The notes under the pieces: model-generated
What the model was told of the DNA's origin: nothing
The model's database searches: none
The model's input: only the letters and a program-made list of their open reading frames with translations
Shown: positions 44,444 through 54,965 of the stretch, piece after piece
Position numbering within the stretch: position 1 is the stretch's first letter
Layout of the letters: every line of letters begins with the position of its first letter
NCBI RefSeq assembly: GCF_023718305.1
Contig: NZ_QEYO01000007.1
Location: 1 to 64,000 of the forward strand
Direction: 5' to 3'
Source: Gramella sp. AN32
GTDB taxonomy: Bacteria; Bacteroidota; Bacteroidia; Flavobacteriales; Flavobacteriaceae
Length of the DNA: 64,000 nt
Translations under genes and position numbers: made by a program

Positions 44444-47400
44444 GCGCCTCTTCTTCTTTTTTCTCTTTAATCGCTCTTTCCATATCCTCTTTCTCAGCTT
44501 TTTTACCGGTTCGCAGCCAATGACCTCCAACTTTGGCCGAATTACTAATTGAAATTAATAAAGGAAGTAGCAGTAAGGTTAAGAACGTTGCAATGGTGAT
44601 CCCGTAGGATATTGAAATTGCCATTGGTTTTAAAAATTGTGCCTGCCTGCTTTTTTCTAAAAGTAACGGAGCCAAACCGGCCACCGTGGTAAGTGAGGTT
44701 AAGAAAATAGCTCTAAATCTCGATCTACCTGCTTCATAGAGCGCATCGTTAAAAGACATGCCTTCCCTCAGAAAACTGTTGTATTTCCCAATGAGTACGA
44801 GGCCGTCGTTTACCATAATTCCCACCAGCGCAATAATTCCCAATGCTGAAAGTACGTTGATAGGGAAATCATGAAGCCAGTGTCCCCAGGCTACCCCAAT
44901 AATACTAAAAGGAATCATAAGCATTAAAATTAGTGGCTGACTGTAACTTCTAAATGTAAACGCTATGGTTGCGTAGATCAAAAACAAAATAATTGGAAGC
45001 ACTTTAGCTGCGGAAGAAGATAATTTACTCGCTTCGCGATTCTGGCCTTCGTAAGAAACCGTAAGACTACTAAACTTTTCGATTAATGGCGGCATTATAT
45101 TTTCACGAATATCCTCCAAAATTTCAGTAGAACTGCCATTGGGATCTTCCATATCTGCGGAAACCCTTATTTCTCTAAGTCCGTCCAAATGACTAATGGA
45201 TTCAGTTCCCCGAACGATCTCATAATTGGCGATTTCATCAAAAGGAACCCGTGTTCCGGAAGGTGTCATTAAGCGCATTTCATCAAGGTCATTAATAGAA
45301 GACCTGTTATCCAGATCATAACGCACCCACACCCTAATTTCATCCTGCCCACGCTGAAAACGCTGGGCCTGTGTTCCAAAGAAACCATTTCTAATTTGGC
45401 CCATTACATTTCCAAGATCCAATCCCAACGCATAAGCATTATCCTTTAACTGCACGTTGATTTCTTTTATTCCTTTGGGATCACTATCGGTAACATCTTT
45501 TAACAACGGGTTATTCTCAAAAATTTCTTTTAGTTCCTCTTTCGCAGCTTCCAGTTCTTCCAGATTATTTCCTAAAAGTGATACTGAAACCGGTGAACCC
45601 CCAAAATTTCCTCCGGAACCAAAAGTGAGGCTTTCTACTCCAAATACAGGACCTACTTCGTCACGAATAGCATTGGTTATTTCCGGCGAACCCATATCTC
45701 TTTCCTCACCCGGAAGTAAGTTTACATCCAGAGAAGCTTTATTATTCCCAGGACCCACCCTTTTTATCACATTTTCAACAACCTGTTTATTATCGGTTTG
45801 GCTTTCTGTAAATTTATCATTAACCCTCCACACCGCAGCTTCCACCATTGAAATGATAGAATCTGTTCGGGCAGGGTTCACCCCTTCCGGCATTAAAAGA
45901 TCGATACTTACACGATCACTGGCAATACTTGGAAAAAGTGTTACCCGAATCCAATTTCCGCCAATGGCGCCCACAGTAAATATTAAGATTACCAACAAAA
46001 TGGCAAATGCCAGCACCTGCTGTCTCAGCACAAATCTTAAGGCAGGACTATAAATCCTATCCCTTAAATAATTCATTGCCTTATCGCCATAGGAATTAAT
46101 CGAGCGCATTTTGCTGAAAAACCTGCCCATTCCCTTCTTCTTTTTCTTCGGATTAAGATCTTTTCTTAAAGCTTTGGAATGGGCAATATGCGCAGGTAGG
46201 ATTATAAGAGCTTCAATAAGTGAAATCACCAAGGTTAATATCACCACCGTGGAAACTTCCCCGAAAAATTCACCAATCCGGCTATCTAAAAACAGGAAAG
46301 TAGAAAAGGCCAGAACCGTTGTAATAATTGCTGAAAGGATGGGAGGCAAAACCTCCATAGTACCATCAAGTGCGGCCTGGATAGGATTTTTACCCATTTC
46401 AGAATGCTGGTAAATATTTTCAGAAATTACAATCCCATCATCTACCAGGATCCCAATTACAATGATCATCCCGAATAGGGAAAGTACGTTTATGGTCACA
46501 CCAAGCGATCCCGCGAAAATAAACATTCCTAAAAATGCTACAGGAAGCCCAAAGGCCACCCAAAAAGCAAGTCGTATGTTCAGGAACATGGAAAGAAAGA
46601 AAAGCACTAAGAGCATCCCCATAATCCCGTTCTCCACAAGTAACTTCGTTCTTTGCTGTAAGGTAATCGATGCATCGCTAACCACACTTAACTGTACATT
46701 CGAATTCTTCTCATTGAATTCATCAACATATTCATTCACCTGTTCAGCCGTGGAAAGAAGATCTTCTGAATTCGTGTTGCTAATGGACATGTTAACCGCA
46801 ACATTGCCATTATAGTAGAGTGCATTGGGGGTTTCTGAAAATTGATCCCGCACAATTGCAATGTCACCCAGTTTTACGATTTCCCCGGTCGCATTAGATT
46901 TTAATACAATATCATTGAGTTCATCGGCATAATAAGCCCTATTATTCGCCCGGATAAGATAATCTTCCGCATCGGTTTTAATTGTACCACCGGTTGACAA
47001 TAAATTAGAATTCCTAACGGCATTTGCAACCTGCTCAAAGCTTAAATTGTAGGCTAAAAGATCGCTTTCACTCACGGCAATTTCTATCTCTTCCTCTGGA
47101 AATCCTGAAATGCTTATTTGAGAAACACCATCCAGTAACCTCAGATCATTTTCAATTTGCTGGCTTATCCTTTTCAGGGTATTTAAAGGAACATTATCGC
47201 CGCTTACCGCAAAATTTATGGTTTCCCGAACAAACTCCTGCTTAGAAACCACTAAAGGTTCCATACCGCCCGGGAAAGTTGGAACACGGTCTACCGCATT
47301 TTTGACTTCGGTAAGCATCGCATCGATGTTTTCACCTCGTTCAATTTCTACAGTAATCGACCCCCCACTTTCACGAGCTGTAGAGGTTACCCGATCTATC

Positions 47401-47630
47401 CCTTCTAAACCTTTTAGGTTATCCTCTATTTTCAGTATGATTCCTTCTTCTATTTCTTCAGGTGCAGAACCGGGATACGCAATAGAAACATTAATAATCT
47501 TGCTTTCCTGTAAAGGAAAGAAAGAAGATTTCATGCTCAAAACTCCAATAACCCCGAAAATTATAAAGGCGAGGATGATGACATTTACTGCCACCGAATA
47601 TTTTATAAAATAACTGATTAATTTCCTCAA
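44430..47630 (-). CDS. RND efflux permease (AcrB/MMPL type)
   Basis: This 1066-residue protein has twelve expected membrane helices. The first is VNVIILAFIIFGVIGVLSM, and GMIIVIGILVDDGIVISENIYQH is the helix-4 region with the proton-relay Asp. Two large periplasmic loops and the LSALGIIALVGIMVNDGLVLIGKYN repeat follow. It exports hydrophobic compounds by proton antiport. It overlaps the adaptor gene by 4 bp and the TolC-like gene by 14 bp. The substrate is unknown. Confidence 0.92.
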   Translation of the reverse strand: MRKLISYFIKYSVAVNVIILAFIIFGVIGVLSMKSSFFPLQESKIINVSIAYPGSAPEEIEEGIILKIEDNLKGLEGIDRVTSTARESGGSITVEIERGENIDAMLTEVKNAVDRVPTFPGGMEPLVVSKQEFVRETINFAVSGDNVPLNTLKRISQQIENDLRLLDGVSQISISGFPEEEIEIAVSESDLLAYNLSFEQVANAVRNSNLLSTGGTIKTDAEDYLIRANNRAYYADELNDIVLKSNATGEIVKLGDIAIVRDQFSETPNALYYNGNVAVNMSISNTNSEDLLSTAEQVNEYVDEFNEKNSNVQLSVVSDASITLQQRTKLLVENGIMGMLLVLFFLSMFLNIRLAFWVAFGLPVAFLGMFIFAGSLGVTINVLSLFGMIIVIGILVDDGIVISENIYQHSEMGKNPIQAALDGTMEVLPPILSAIITTVLAFSTFLFLDSRIGEFFGEVSTVVILTLVISLIEALIILPAHIAHSKALRKDLNPKKKKKGMGRFFSKMRSINSYGDKAMNYLRDRIYSPALRFVLRQQVLAFAILLVILIFTVGAIGGNWIRVTLFPSIASDRVSIDLLMPEGVNPARTDSIISMVEAAVWRVNDKFTESQTDNKQVVENVIKRVGPGNNKASLDVNLLPGEERDMGSPEITNAIRDEVGPVFGVESLTFGSGGNFGGSPVSVSLLGNNLEELEAAKEELKEIFENNPLLKDVTDSDPKGIKEINVQLKDNAYALGLDLGNVMGQIRNGFFGTQAQRFQRGQDEIRVWVRYDLDNRSSINDLDEMRLMTPSGTRVPFDEIANYEIVRGTESISHLDGLREIRVSADMEDPNGSSTEILEDIRENIMPPLIEKFSSLTVSYEGQNREASKLSSSAAKVLPIILFLIYATIAFTFRSYSQPLILMLMIPFSIIGVAWGHWLHDFPINVLSALGIIALVGIMVNDGLVLIGKYNSFLREGMSFNDALYEAGRSRFRAIFLTSLTTVAGLAPLLLEKSRQAQFLKPMAISISYGITIATFLTLLLLPLLISISNSAKVGGHWLRTGKKAEKEDMERAIKEKKEEEAHGKI

Positions 47631-48769
47631 GATGGATCTTTTTTAAGCAGTTCTTTTTTACCCTCAATTTTAACCAGCATTCCGGAATATGCTCCGGGAA
47701 CGTTTGCAGATACAATTTGGGTACCGTCTTCAAGACCTTTAATAATTACGGTATTATTGGTGAAATAAATTGGCTCTACATTAACCAGATTCAAAGTACT
47801 GTCTTTAACCACAAAAACTTTAGATCGATCTACCAGCAATTCCCTGGGGATTTCGATAGCATTTTCTTCGTCTTTGGCATCAAGCCTTGCCTCGAGATAT
47901 AAACCTTCACTTAGTTCCGGATCTTCCACTTTTATAAACACCCGTATGCTTTGAGTTTCCTGATTCACTTTCCCATTGATCCTGCTTACCGTACCTTCAT
48001 ACGTTTTGCTACCTTCCAGATTACTCAATGCTACATTTTCCCCAACTTTGAGCAGGTCTCCAAATTTCTTGGCTATGGAAACCTCAAGTTCGTAAACGCT
48101 GGGATCTATAAATTCCCCAAGTTTTTGACCAGGACGAATTAAAGTCCCTTTATTTACTAAGGCTTCAGTAAGAATCCCATCATAAGGTGCGGTAATAACA
48201 TATTTAGACAAACGTTCCTCCAAATTCTTAACCTGGTAGTAAGATGAAACAATTCCGCGACCCGTTATAAAATATTGTTCCTGCTCATTTTCGGTTTCAG
48301 GTAAAGGTGGAACCGCCTTGCTCATATCAAAATTGTTCAGGTATTTTTCCCATTTCTGAAAAACCTCCGGATAATCTAAACGAAGATCTGGCATGATGGA
48401 AGTAATGGAATTATAAAGCTCGCTTTTTGCCGATTGGACACTGGCACGATATTCCTGAGCATCAATACTCAATAAAACCTGCCCTTTTTTAAATTGCTGT
48501 CCGGGCCTGAAGTCTTTGCTACTATACCTGAAAATTCCCTGAACTTCAGAAAATAATTCGAACCTGTGGAGTGCGGTGATATTTCCATTTGCCGGGACCA
48601 CTATGGGTACCGTTCTATTCTTTACCGTATCTATAAAAACACTTTTTACAATTTTCTTGACCGGTGGTTTTTCCTGAACGTTACTGTCTATGATTAGTTT
48701 TGCCCCGAAGATGGCAAGTACGACGAGAACAACGCCCAAAACTGATAGAATGATCTTTCTTTTATCCAT
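47627..48769 (-). CDS. RND periplasmic adaptor
   Basis: This 380-residue membrane-fusion protein has an N-terminal anchor (ILSVLGVVLVVLAIFGAKLI). The lipoyl/barrel pieces read RPGQQFKKGQVLLSIDAQEYRASVQSAKSEL and VITAPYDGILTEALVNKGTLIRPGQKL, and beta-barrel sequence follows. It bridges the permease and the TolC duct. It is the first gene of a three-gene leftward operon. Confidence 0.92.
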   Translation of the reverse strand: MDKRKIILSVLGVVLVVLAIFGAKLIIDSNVQEKPPVKKIVKSVFIDTVKNRTVPIVVPANGNITALHRFELFSEVQGIFRYSSKDFRPGQQFKKGQVLLSIDAQEYRASVQSAKSELYNSITSIMPDLRLDYPEVFQKWEKYLNNFDMSKAVPPLPETENEQEQYFITGRGIVSSYYQVKNLEERLSKYVITAPYDGILTEALVNKGTLIRPGQKLGEFIDPSVYELEVSIAKKFGDLLKVGENVALSNLEGSKTYEGTVSRINGKVNQETQSIRVFIKVEDPELSEGLYLEARLDAKDEENAIEIPRELLVDRSKVFVVKDSTLNLVNVEPIYFTNNTVIIKGLEDGTQIVSANVPGAYSGMLVKIEGKKELLKKDPS

Positions 48770-48841
48770 AATAAATATGCCTTTGGACTTCTTTTCATAA
48801 TAATGGTTTAATGAGAGAAGGCACGATTTTTCTACACTATC

Positions 48842-50749
48842 CTATTTTTCAATTTTCATCTGGATTTCTTCCCACTCCTGCATCAAATTTTCCAGTTGCT
48901 TTTTAGATTTATTATAATTTGATAAGAAATCTGGTTTGGTAGCTGTTTTTTCGTAGTTATGTAACAATTCCTTATCTTTCTTTTTGATCTCCTTTTCCAG
49001 TTTGGTAATCTGGGCTTCAGTCTTGCTTAATTTATTTTTGAGTTTGCGCACATCTTTATGATCGGAATAGGAAACGTTTTCTTCTACAGGTTTAGATTTT
49101 GAAACTTTTACTTTATCCTTTTTCTCCACCGCCCGCATATCCTGAAGTTTTCGCTGCTCCAGATAATAATCGATGTCCCCAAGGTATTCCTTGATCTTAT
49201 GATTTCTGAATTCGTAAACCCTCCCGGTTAAATTCTGAAGAAAATCACGATCGTGGGAAACAAGGATCAAAGTTCCTTCAAATTTAAGCAAAGCTTCTTT
49301 TAAAACATTCTTGGATTTTATATCAAGGTGATTGGTAGGTTCATCCATAACCAGCACATTAAAGGGCTCCAGTAACATTTTACATAATGCCAGCCTATTC
49401 CTTTCGCCTCCGGAAAGTACTTTTACTTTTTTCTCCACTTCATCCCCACGGAATAGAAATGAACCAAGCATATCCCGAACTTTCATTCGGTTCTTTTCAT
49501 TCGCGGAATCTATCATGGTTTCCAGAACGGTCTTTTCACCATTCAAATAATCGGCCTGGTTTTGTGCAAAATATCCCAGCTGCACATTATGACCCAATTT
49601 TAATTTTCCTGAATGTTCCGCTTCCCCAATGATGATTTTCGCCAGCGTTGTTTTCCCCTGGCCGTTTTGACCTACAAAGGCAATTTTACTTTGCCTTTCG
49701 ATCAATAAATTTACATCATTCAGAACCTTTTTATCTCCATATGATTTGGAAAGGTGCTCCGCTTCGATCACCACTTTCCCGGGATTGACTGATATTGGGA
49801 AATTAACCGACATTACCGCGTTATCATCTTCATCAACTTCAATGCGGTTTACCTTATCAAGCCTTTTGATAAGCGACTGCGCCATAGAAGCTTTACTGGC
49901 TTTCGCCCTAAATTTGTCAATCAGTTTCTCGGTAGCTTCAATTTCTTTCTGCTGATTCTTTTGCGCGGCCAATTGCTGTTCCCTCAATTCTTTTCTAAAT
50001 TCCAGGAATTCAGAATAAGGTTTTCTATAATCATATATACTTCCCAGGGAAATTTCAATACTTCTGTTGGTCACATTGTTCAGGAACATTTTATCGTGAG
50101 AAACCAGCATGACAGATCCTGTATAATTGTTCAGGAAACTTTCCAGCCAGATGATACTCTCGATATCCAAATGGTTGGTAGGCTCATCCAGCAACAAAAT
50201 ATCATTATTCTGAAGCAGTAATTTTGCCAGTTCTATCCGCATCCTCCAGCCCCCGGAGAAGGTTTCCGTAAGTTTATGAAAATCTTCCCTTTCAAAACCA
50301 AGTCCCTGAAGCACTTTCTCCGTTTCACCTTCATAATTATATCCCCCAATAATTTCATACTGATGGGTGTATTCGCTAAGATCTTCAATTAACTGACTAT
50401 AGGAATCACTTTCATAGTCGGTTCTGGTGACGAGTTGCTCATTGATCTCTGCCATCTTCGCTTCCATCAGTTTTATTTCTTCAAACGCCTGATGGGCTTC
50501 ATCTATAACCGTCCTGCCTTTTTCAAAGTCAAGATCCTGTTTTAAAAAACCAATTTTTAGTTCCTTATCCTTTGCAATTTGGCCGGTATCGTATTCCTGT
50601 TCTCCGGAAATGATTTTTAATAAGGTGGATTTTCCTGCACCGTTTTTTCCAATAAGGCCTACGCGGTCGCCTGCGCCCAACCTAAAGCTGATTTCTTCAA
50701 AAAGGTATTCGCCCTGAAATGAAACTGAAAGATTATGAATATTTAGCAC
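48842..50749 (-). CDS. ABC-F ATPase
   Basis: This 635-residue soluble protein has two ABC domains: Walker A GKNGAGKSTLL and GQNGQGKTTLA, signatures TFSGGWRMR and VLSGGERNRLAL, and no membrane helices. A linker of charged helices (ATEKLIDKFRAKASKASMAQSLIKRLDK) lies between them and a coiled coil ends the protein. This is the ABC-F translation-factor type (Uup/YheS/EttA). It binds the ribosome. The precise subtype cannot be fixed by eye. Confidence 0.9.
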   Translation of the reverse strand: MLNIHNLSVSFQGEYLFEEISFRLGAGDRVGLIGKNGAGKSTLLKIISGEQEYDTGQIAKDKELKIGFLKQDLDFEKGRTVIDEAHQAFEEIKLMEAKMAEINEQLVTRTDYESDSYSQLIEDLSEYTHQYEIIGGYNYEGETEKVLQGLGFEREDFHKLTETFSGGWRMRIELAKLLLQNNDILLLDEPTNHLDIESIIWLESFLNNYTGSVMLVSHDKMFLNNVTNRSIEISLGSIYDYRKPYSEFLEFRKELREQQLAAQKNQQKEIEATEKLIDKFRAKASKASMAQSLIKRLDKVNRIEVDEDDNAVMSVNFPISVNPGKVVIEAEHLSKSYGDKKVLNDVNLLIERQSKIAFVGQNGQGKTTLAKIIIGEAEHSGKLKLGHNVQLGYFAQNQADYLNGEKTVLETMIDSANEKNRMKVRDMLGSFLFRGDEVEKKVKVLSGGERNRLALCKMLLEPFNVLVMDEPTNHLDIKSKNVLKEALLKFEGTLILVSHDRDFLQNLTGRVYEFRNHKIKEYLGDIDYYLEQRKLQDMRAVEKKDKVKVSKSKPVEENVSYSDHKDVRKLKNKLSKTEAQITKLEKEIKKKDKELLHNYEKTATKPDFLSNYNKSKKQLENLMQEWEEIQMKIEK

Positions 50750-50814
50750 TCTGTAACTTATGTTCTTTAATAATGCTGCAAAGATGCTTAAATTTGCATT
50801 GCAAAAAAAATATG

Positions 50815-51201
50815 ATGAGCATACTTAAAGGGACAAAGATTTATAGCATTATTACGGGCACCTGCCCGGTTTGTCACGAAGAAAGTATGTATAGGGAAAG
50901 TAATCCTTATAAATTAAACCGTGTTTTTGAAATGCATGAGCGGTGCAGCCATTGTGGCACGAAGTATAAAATTGAACCGAGCTTTTTCTATGGCGCAATG
51001 TATGTGAGTTATGCGGTGGGAATTGCCTTTGCGGTGGCCGCCTTCGTAATTTCCTATTTATTTCTGAACAGTACCATACTTACCTCGTTTTTCGCGATAG
51101 TAGCTACCCTGATTATTTTTATGCCGGTGATCATGCGGCTATCCAGGAATATCTGGATCAATATGTTTTTTTCCTATAAAGAGGAAGCCGGGGAGTTCTA
51201 A
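50815..51201 (+). CDS. DUF983 membrane protein
   Basis: The protein is 128 residues. Two adjacent ATGs (50812 and 50815) are possible and the second is taken. CPVCHEES and CSHCGTKY form a zinc-ribbon-like N terminus. Two membrane segments follow (SYAVGIAFAVAAFVISYLF and TSFFAIVATLIIFMPVI). Function is unknown. It is divergent from the ABC-F gene across about 65 bp. Confidence 0.85.
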   Translation: MSILKGTKIYSIITGTCPVCHEESMYRESNPYKLNRVFEMHERCSHCGTKYKIEPSFFYGAMYVSYAVGIAFAVAAFVISYLFLNSTILTSFFAIVATLIIFMPVIMRLSRNIWINMFFSYKEEAGEF

Positions 51202-51236
51202 TATTGGGAAATTGCGGTTAAGAATAAAAATTGTAG

Positions 51237-51335
51237 AAGCTCCTCGACAAGCTCGGTGTGACGCAAATTGAAGAAACATTTCAATATAAAACAAAAGTGA
51301 TCTTGTCCTGCTTAGCCTGTCGAAGCACATCCAAT
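51237..51335. repeat. Inverted pair of dispersed-repeat copies between convergent genes
   Basis: CTCGACAAGCTCGGTGTGAC on the left and, inverted, CTTCGACAGGCTAAGCAGGAC on the right. Both resemble the dispersed CTTCGACAAGCTCAGCATGAC-type repeat of Bacteroidota, written here from memory. Together they can pair into a long hairpin between the DUF983 and oxidoreductase stops and may act as a two-way terminator. Confidence 0.5.
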
Positions 51336-51351
51336 AAACACCTTGACAGCT

Positions 51352-52416
51352 TTACATTTGCATTCCTTTATAATACTTTTCGGCAAAACGTTTTAAATCA
51401 ATTTCAGCATCAAGGCCTTTCCCTTCTTCTATATGTCTCACCAATTCCCGGGCCATATTGGGCGCAATAATGACACCCCGACTACCAAAGCCATTGCAAC
51501 AATATAAATTCCGGTATTCCGGGTGAGAGCCAATCATTGGTTTTCTATCTGGAACCGTTGGCCTTATTCCGGCAACCTGACCGATCACTTCAAAATCACA
51601 TTCTGTAAATTTTTTGAATTCTGAAATTAATTTTACTTGGGCAGATTCTGTTGGCCCTTTGGATTGGTCATAATTATCATACGTAGCGCCAATTTTATAA
51701 ATATCGTTTCCTTCAGGCATTATAAAGACCGAAGATTTAACTATTCGGTCAAGTTTCAATTCCGGGCAACGAACAAGAAGATATTCGCCTTTATTTCCCT
51801 GAAGGGGCAAATACTTAAAGAAAGGATTTTTTTTCATTCCGAAGCCTTCACAAAAGATTATTGATTTTGCTTTGATATTTTTATACTGAAATGATCCTTC
51901 TTGAAACTCAATTTCTGAGTATTGAAATTTTTCAGTTTTCAGTTTTTCAGATACTTTCAAATAATCTGAATATGCCTTGAGCAATAATTTGGTATCGATC
52001 TTTCCGGTATCTATAACTTCCCCATATCCATATTCGGCTTTTATATTTTCGTTCTTATAAAAAATGATTTTCGGATTTAGAAATTGCTTCAATCCTGGCT
52101 TATCGGTGGCTACGCTCCAGTCATTTTGTTCTTCGGCTGAATGAAACTTTCTGTAGATATTCCTTTTCTGAATTAATTCCCGGCCGAGCTTTTGTTCGAG
52201 CTTTTCATAAAATGGAAGGGCATATTCCATTTGTTCACCGGCCTTCCAGGCCAGCGTGAATCTTTTCAGGATCACAGGATTAAAAATCCCTCCCGCCACC
52301 GTAGATGAACTTTGGGAAGCATTGTCAAAAACCAGGAAACTTTTACCTCTTACCTCCAGTTCTTCAGCAATAGCAATTCCACTTAAACCAAGCCCAACAA
52401 TGATATAATCGACCAT
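51352..52416 (-). CDS. FAD-dependent amine oxidoreductase (DAO family)
   Basis: This 354-residue protein has an FAD-binding Rossmann start (YIIVGLGLSGIAIAEELEVRGKSFLVFD). The C-terminal DAO pattern reads IGQVAGIRPTVPDRKPMIG and NLYCCNGFGSRGVIIAPNMA. It is related to glycine oxidase/ThiO and the MnmC C-terminal domain. The substrate is probably an amino acid or a modified tRNA side chain, undecided. No signal peptide is present. Confidence 0.85.
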   Translation of the reverse strand: MVDYIIVGLGLSGIAIAEELEVRGKSFLVFDNASQSSSTVAGGIFNPVILKRFTLAWKAGEQMEYALPFYEKLEQKLGRELIQKRNIYRKFHSAEEQNDWSVATDKPGLKQFLNPKIIFYKNENIKAEYGYGEVIDTGKIDTKLLLKAYSDYLKVSEKLKTEKFQYSEIEFQEGSFQYKNIKAKSIIFCEGFGMKKNPFFKYLPLQGNKGEYLLVRCPELKLDRIVKSSVFIMPEGNDIYKIGATYDNYDQSKGPTESAQVKLISEFKKFTECDFEVIGQVAGIRPTVPDRKPMIGSHPEYRNLYCCNGFGSRGVIIAPNMARELVRHIEEGKGLDAEIDLKRFAEKYYKGMQM

Positions 52417-52431
52417 ATAAAAACAAAAAAA

Positions 52432-52451
52432 AGCGCCCTAAAAAGGGCGCT
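52432..52451 (-). terminator. Terminator of the gld operon
   Basis: AGCGCCCT-AAAA-AGGGCGCT forms a perfect 8-bp stem followed on the minus strand by eight T. It lies 22 bp after the gldN stop. Confidence 0.85.
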
Positions 52452-52472
52452 AATTACTTAAATTATTAAAAC

Positions 52473-53366
52473 TTAGTAACTCCAAACATCCTGTTCAAAA
52501 TTACGGATTCGTTCTTTTATTCTTTCCGATTCCATGAGTTGCATAAATGCATTCTCAGCAATATATTCATCAATTTCACGGTCACCCTGAACGTTGTCTT
52601 CTTTATAGATCACCCCATCAAACCTTCTCGAATTAAGCAAATGATCAAAGTTTATGGATTGGGAAGTGTTTTCCCCGACAAATACTTCAGATTTATATAA
52701 AATATCCCGTGCATCCGGGTAAAATACCCAAAATAATTCTACCATATCTACCTGATCTGTATCTATAAAATTCACATCTGGTGCAACGGGTGCAATCCCA
52801 AGAATTCTATACTTTAGTTCCGCTAAACGCTTATCAAAGTACCAAATCCCACGAATGTGATATTCAGAAATATCGGCAGAAGTTAAATCCCGACGGTCAA
52901 TAAACTGCGCATCGATTTCTTCTCCCGCATTATACTGCTCCACACCAAGATCTGTAGTGTCAATCTTAGATAATGTCGCTCCAAGATCCTTTAAGGTTCT
53001 TTTTTCTTTAAAATAAGAATCAGCATAAATATTCTGGATTTTCCCCTGTTTGATACCTGTTATAAGCACATCATAAAGGGAACGCCTATTTTTACCAATA
53101 TTATTGGTGTCTATTGGATAATAGAGTGGGAAATTTACTCTTTCATCAAGATCAATTATTTCCCATGTCCCTTTAGACCAAAGAATGTCACGTTCTCCCA
53201 CATATCCATACTCCAAAGGTTTATCCTGTTTATCAACCGCTATCTGAGCCTCGGATTTTTTAAAAATATCCTCCGGCTTCGAAGCATTCAAAATGTTTGC
53301 CTGCCCAAAAGAAGCAGCACCCATAAAAATCATACAATTGAATACAAAAAATCTTTTCCAGCTCAT
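52473..53366 (-). CDS. gldN: GldN, type IX secretion/gliding protein
   Basis: This 297-residue protein has a signal peptide (to ASFGQ). The GldN/PorN pattern reads DLTSADISEYHIRGIWYFDKRLAELKYRILGIAPVAPDV. It is periplasmic and forms a ring with GldK below the outer membrane. It is the last gene of gldKLMN, 12 bp after gldM. Confidence 0.92.
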   Translation of the reverse strand: MSWKRFFVFNCMIFMGAASFGQANILNASKPEDIFKKSEAQIAVDKQDKPLEYGYVGERDILWSKGTWEIIDLDERVNFPLYYPIDTNNIGKNRRSLYDVLITGIKQGKIQNIYADSYFKEKRTLKDLGATLSKIDTTDLGVEQYNAGEEIDAQFIDRRDLTSADISEYHIRGIWYFDKRLAELKYRILGIAPVAPDVNFIDTDQVDMVELFWVFYPDARDILYKSEVFVGENTSQSINFDHLLNSRRFDGVIYKEDNVQGDREIDEYIAENAFMQLMESERIKERIRNFEQDVWSY

Positions 53367-53378
53367 TTTTAAATCATT

Positions 53379-54917
53379 TTAATTGGTAAGCTCAACAAAT
53401 ACAGGAGCCACTTTCTTAAGCTTATATCCTGAATTTCCGGCCAACTGGGCATTGATGTCATAAATTTGAACAGCCTCACCACGACCAGCCCTTCTTAAGG
53501 CAGCCTTCGCTCTGTCATCTAATCTCTGCCCATTGACCTGAATGGTAGGCTGGCCAGGAACTTTAAATTTAAAACCTGTAACCACAAGTCCTAATTCGAA
53601 ATCAAAATCAGGCAATGCAGCACCAATAGTCGAAATTTCTAAACTATTACGTTGCATAGACACTGAACCGTCTTCTCCACGAATCGTACCAACAGGTCTT
53701 GGAATATCTTTAATTCGGAAGGTTTTACTATCTGAAACCGATTCTCCACCAGGAAGTTTACCACTCACACTAATATTTACTTCTCTCGCCTGAAGGGTGG
53801 TTACATCCATCATATACTTTCCAGCGCCACCGGCAGGCCTTAACCCGGGTGCATTCGCCGTAACACTTCCCACACCAGGAATAGATATGGTCATCGGGTT
53901 TTGAACCCCACGATATACCACGTTCATTTTATCTGCGGAAATTACTGCAGAATTTGGTTTTGGAATTACTGCGTAAGAGTCCTTTATAGGAATTATTTTT
54001 ATGGAATCATTCTCCATATATTGCAATTCGCCAGTAATTTCATTTTCACCCACATTTCCTGTCGGGAAATCAAGTACAACCTGCCCAGCCTGAAGGTTAT
54101 CAACTTCTTTACCGTTGATCACTACTTTTTCAAACTGAAGGGTATTATCAAAACGTCCAAGAACCACTCTACCTTTAAAATTTTCCCCGGTAAAGAATGC
54201 GGTTTTATCAGGTATTACAATCGCCTTATAATTTTTTAAAGAAACGTCACTGGTCAACTGTCCAGATAACATTGCAGATAAAATCTCACTTTCAGTATCT
54301 TTTACGTCAGCCTGGATTTGAGTCATTTTAGTTAAAGAAGCAATTAAAGGGAATCCCTGAAAATGATAATCCAACCATGGTTTGGTTACATTTTCACCGT
54401 CTGTAACTTCAGTTGTTGAAAATTCATCTCTAACCTTGTTAGCGATATCCGGGAATTCATCTTCCAAAATACCTGCTACTCCTTCACGATAAGTGCTAAT
54501 TTGATTTAAAAATTCTTCTCCCTCTGGGGAAATCCTACCACTTTGGAAGAACATTTCATCAAGTTCATCAGCTTTATCCATGGCTTCGTAATCCCTGGGA
54601 TCATCCAGATTAGCCTTTAATTCAGTTTTTAATCCTTCCAGATACTGGTTAAAACTATTTGAAAGTTGGTCTATACTATCTGCCTTAGCTTTTAAGGGCG
54701 CATATTTCTTGGGTTGCTCTTCAACTTTTGCTTCTAAACCAGTCATAAACGCTGAATTTCTTGCCGTAGTAGTTGTATTGGAAGAGATCAATTTTTCATT
54801 CATTAGTCCAAAAGCGGTAAGTACCTCTTTAGACATATTAAGTGCCATCATAGCGATGAAAACCAGATACATAAGGTTTATCATCTTCTGTCTAGGCGAT
54901 TGTTTTCCGGATGCCAT
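53379..54917 (-). CDS. gldM: GldM, type IX secretion motor protein
   Basis: This 512-residue protein has one membrane helix near the N terminus (MINLMYLVFIAMMALNMS) and a long periplasmic part of four domains. It pairs with GldL to form the proton-driven motor. The sequence begins with the family's conserved GKQSPRQKMINLMYLVFIAMM. No breaks are seen. Confidence 0.93.
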   Translation of the reverse strand: MASGKQSPRQKMINLMYLVFIAMMALNMSKEVLTAFGLMNEKLISSNTTTTARNSAFMTGLEAKVEEQPKKYAPLKAKADSIDQLSNSFNQYLEGLKTELKANLDDPRDYEAMDKADELDEMFFQSGRISPEGEEFLNQISTYREGVAGILEDEFPDIANKVRDEFSTTEVTDGENVTKPWLDYHFQGFPLIASLTKMTQIQADVKDTESEILSAMLSGQLTSDVSLKNYKAIVIPDKTAFFTGENFKGRVVLGRFDNTLQFEKVVINGKEVDNLQAGQVVLDFPTGNVGENEITGELQYMENDSIKIIPIKDSYAVIPKPNSAVISADKMNVVYRGVQNPMTISIPGVGSVTANAPGLRPAGGAGKYMMDVTTLQAREVNISVSGKLPGGESVSDSKTFRIKDIPRPVGTIRGEDGSVSMQRNSLEISTIGAALPDFDFELGLVVTGFKFKVPGQPTIQVNGQRLDDRAKAALRRAGRGEAVQIYDINAQLAGNSGYKLKKVAPVFVELTN

Positions 54918-54965
54918 GCTCTAATTTGTTTTTAAATTAATTAAACTGCTTAATTGAAAAATCAA

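Noticed and set aside
45457..46053. 198-codon ORF opposite the RND permease
   Set aside because: It is a serine/proline-rich antisense shadow of a conserved gene, with no ribosome site or family match.
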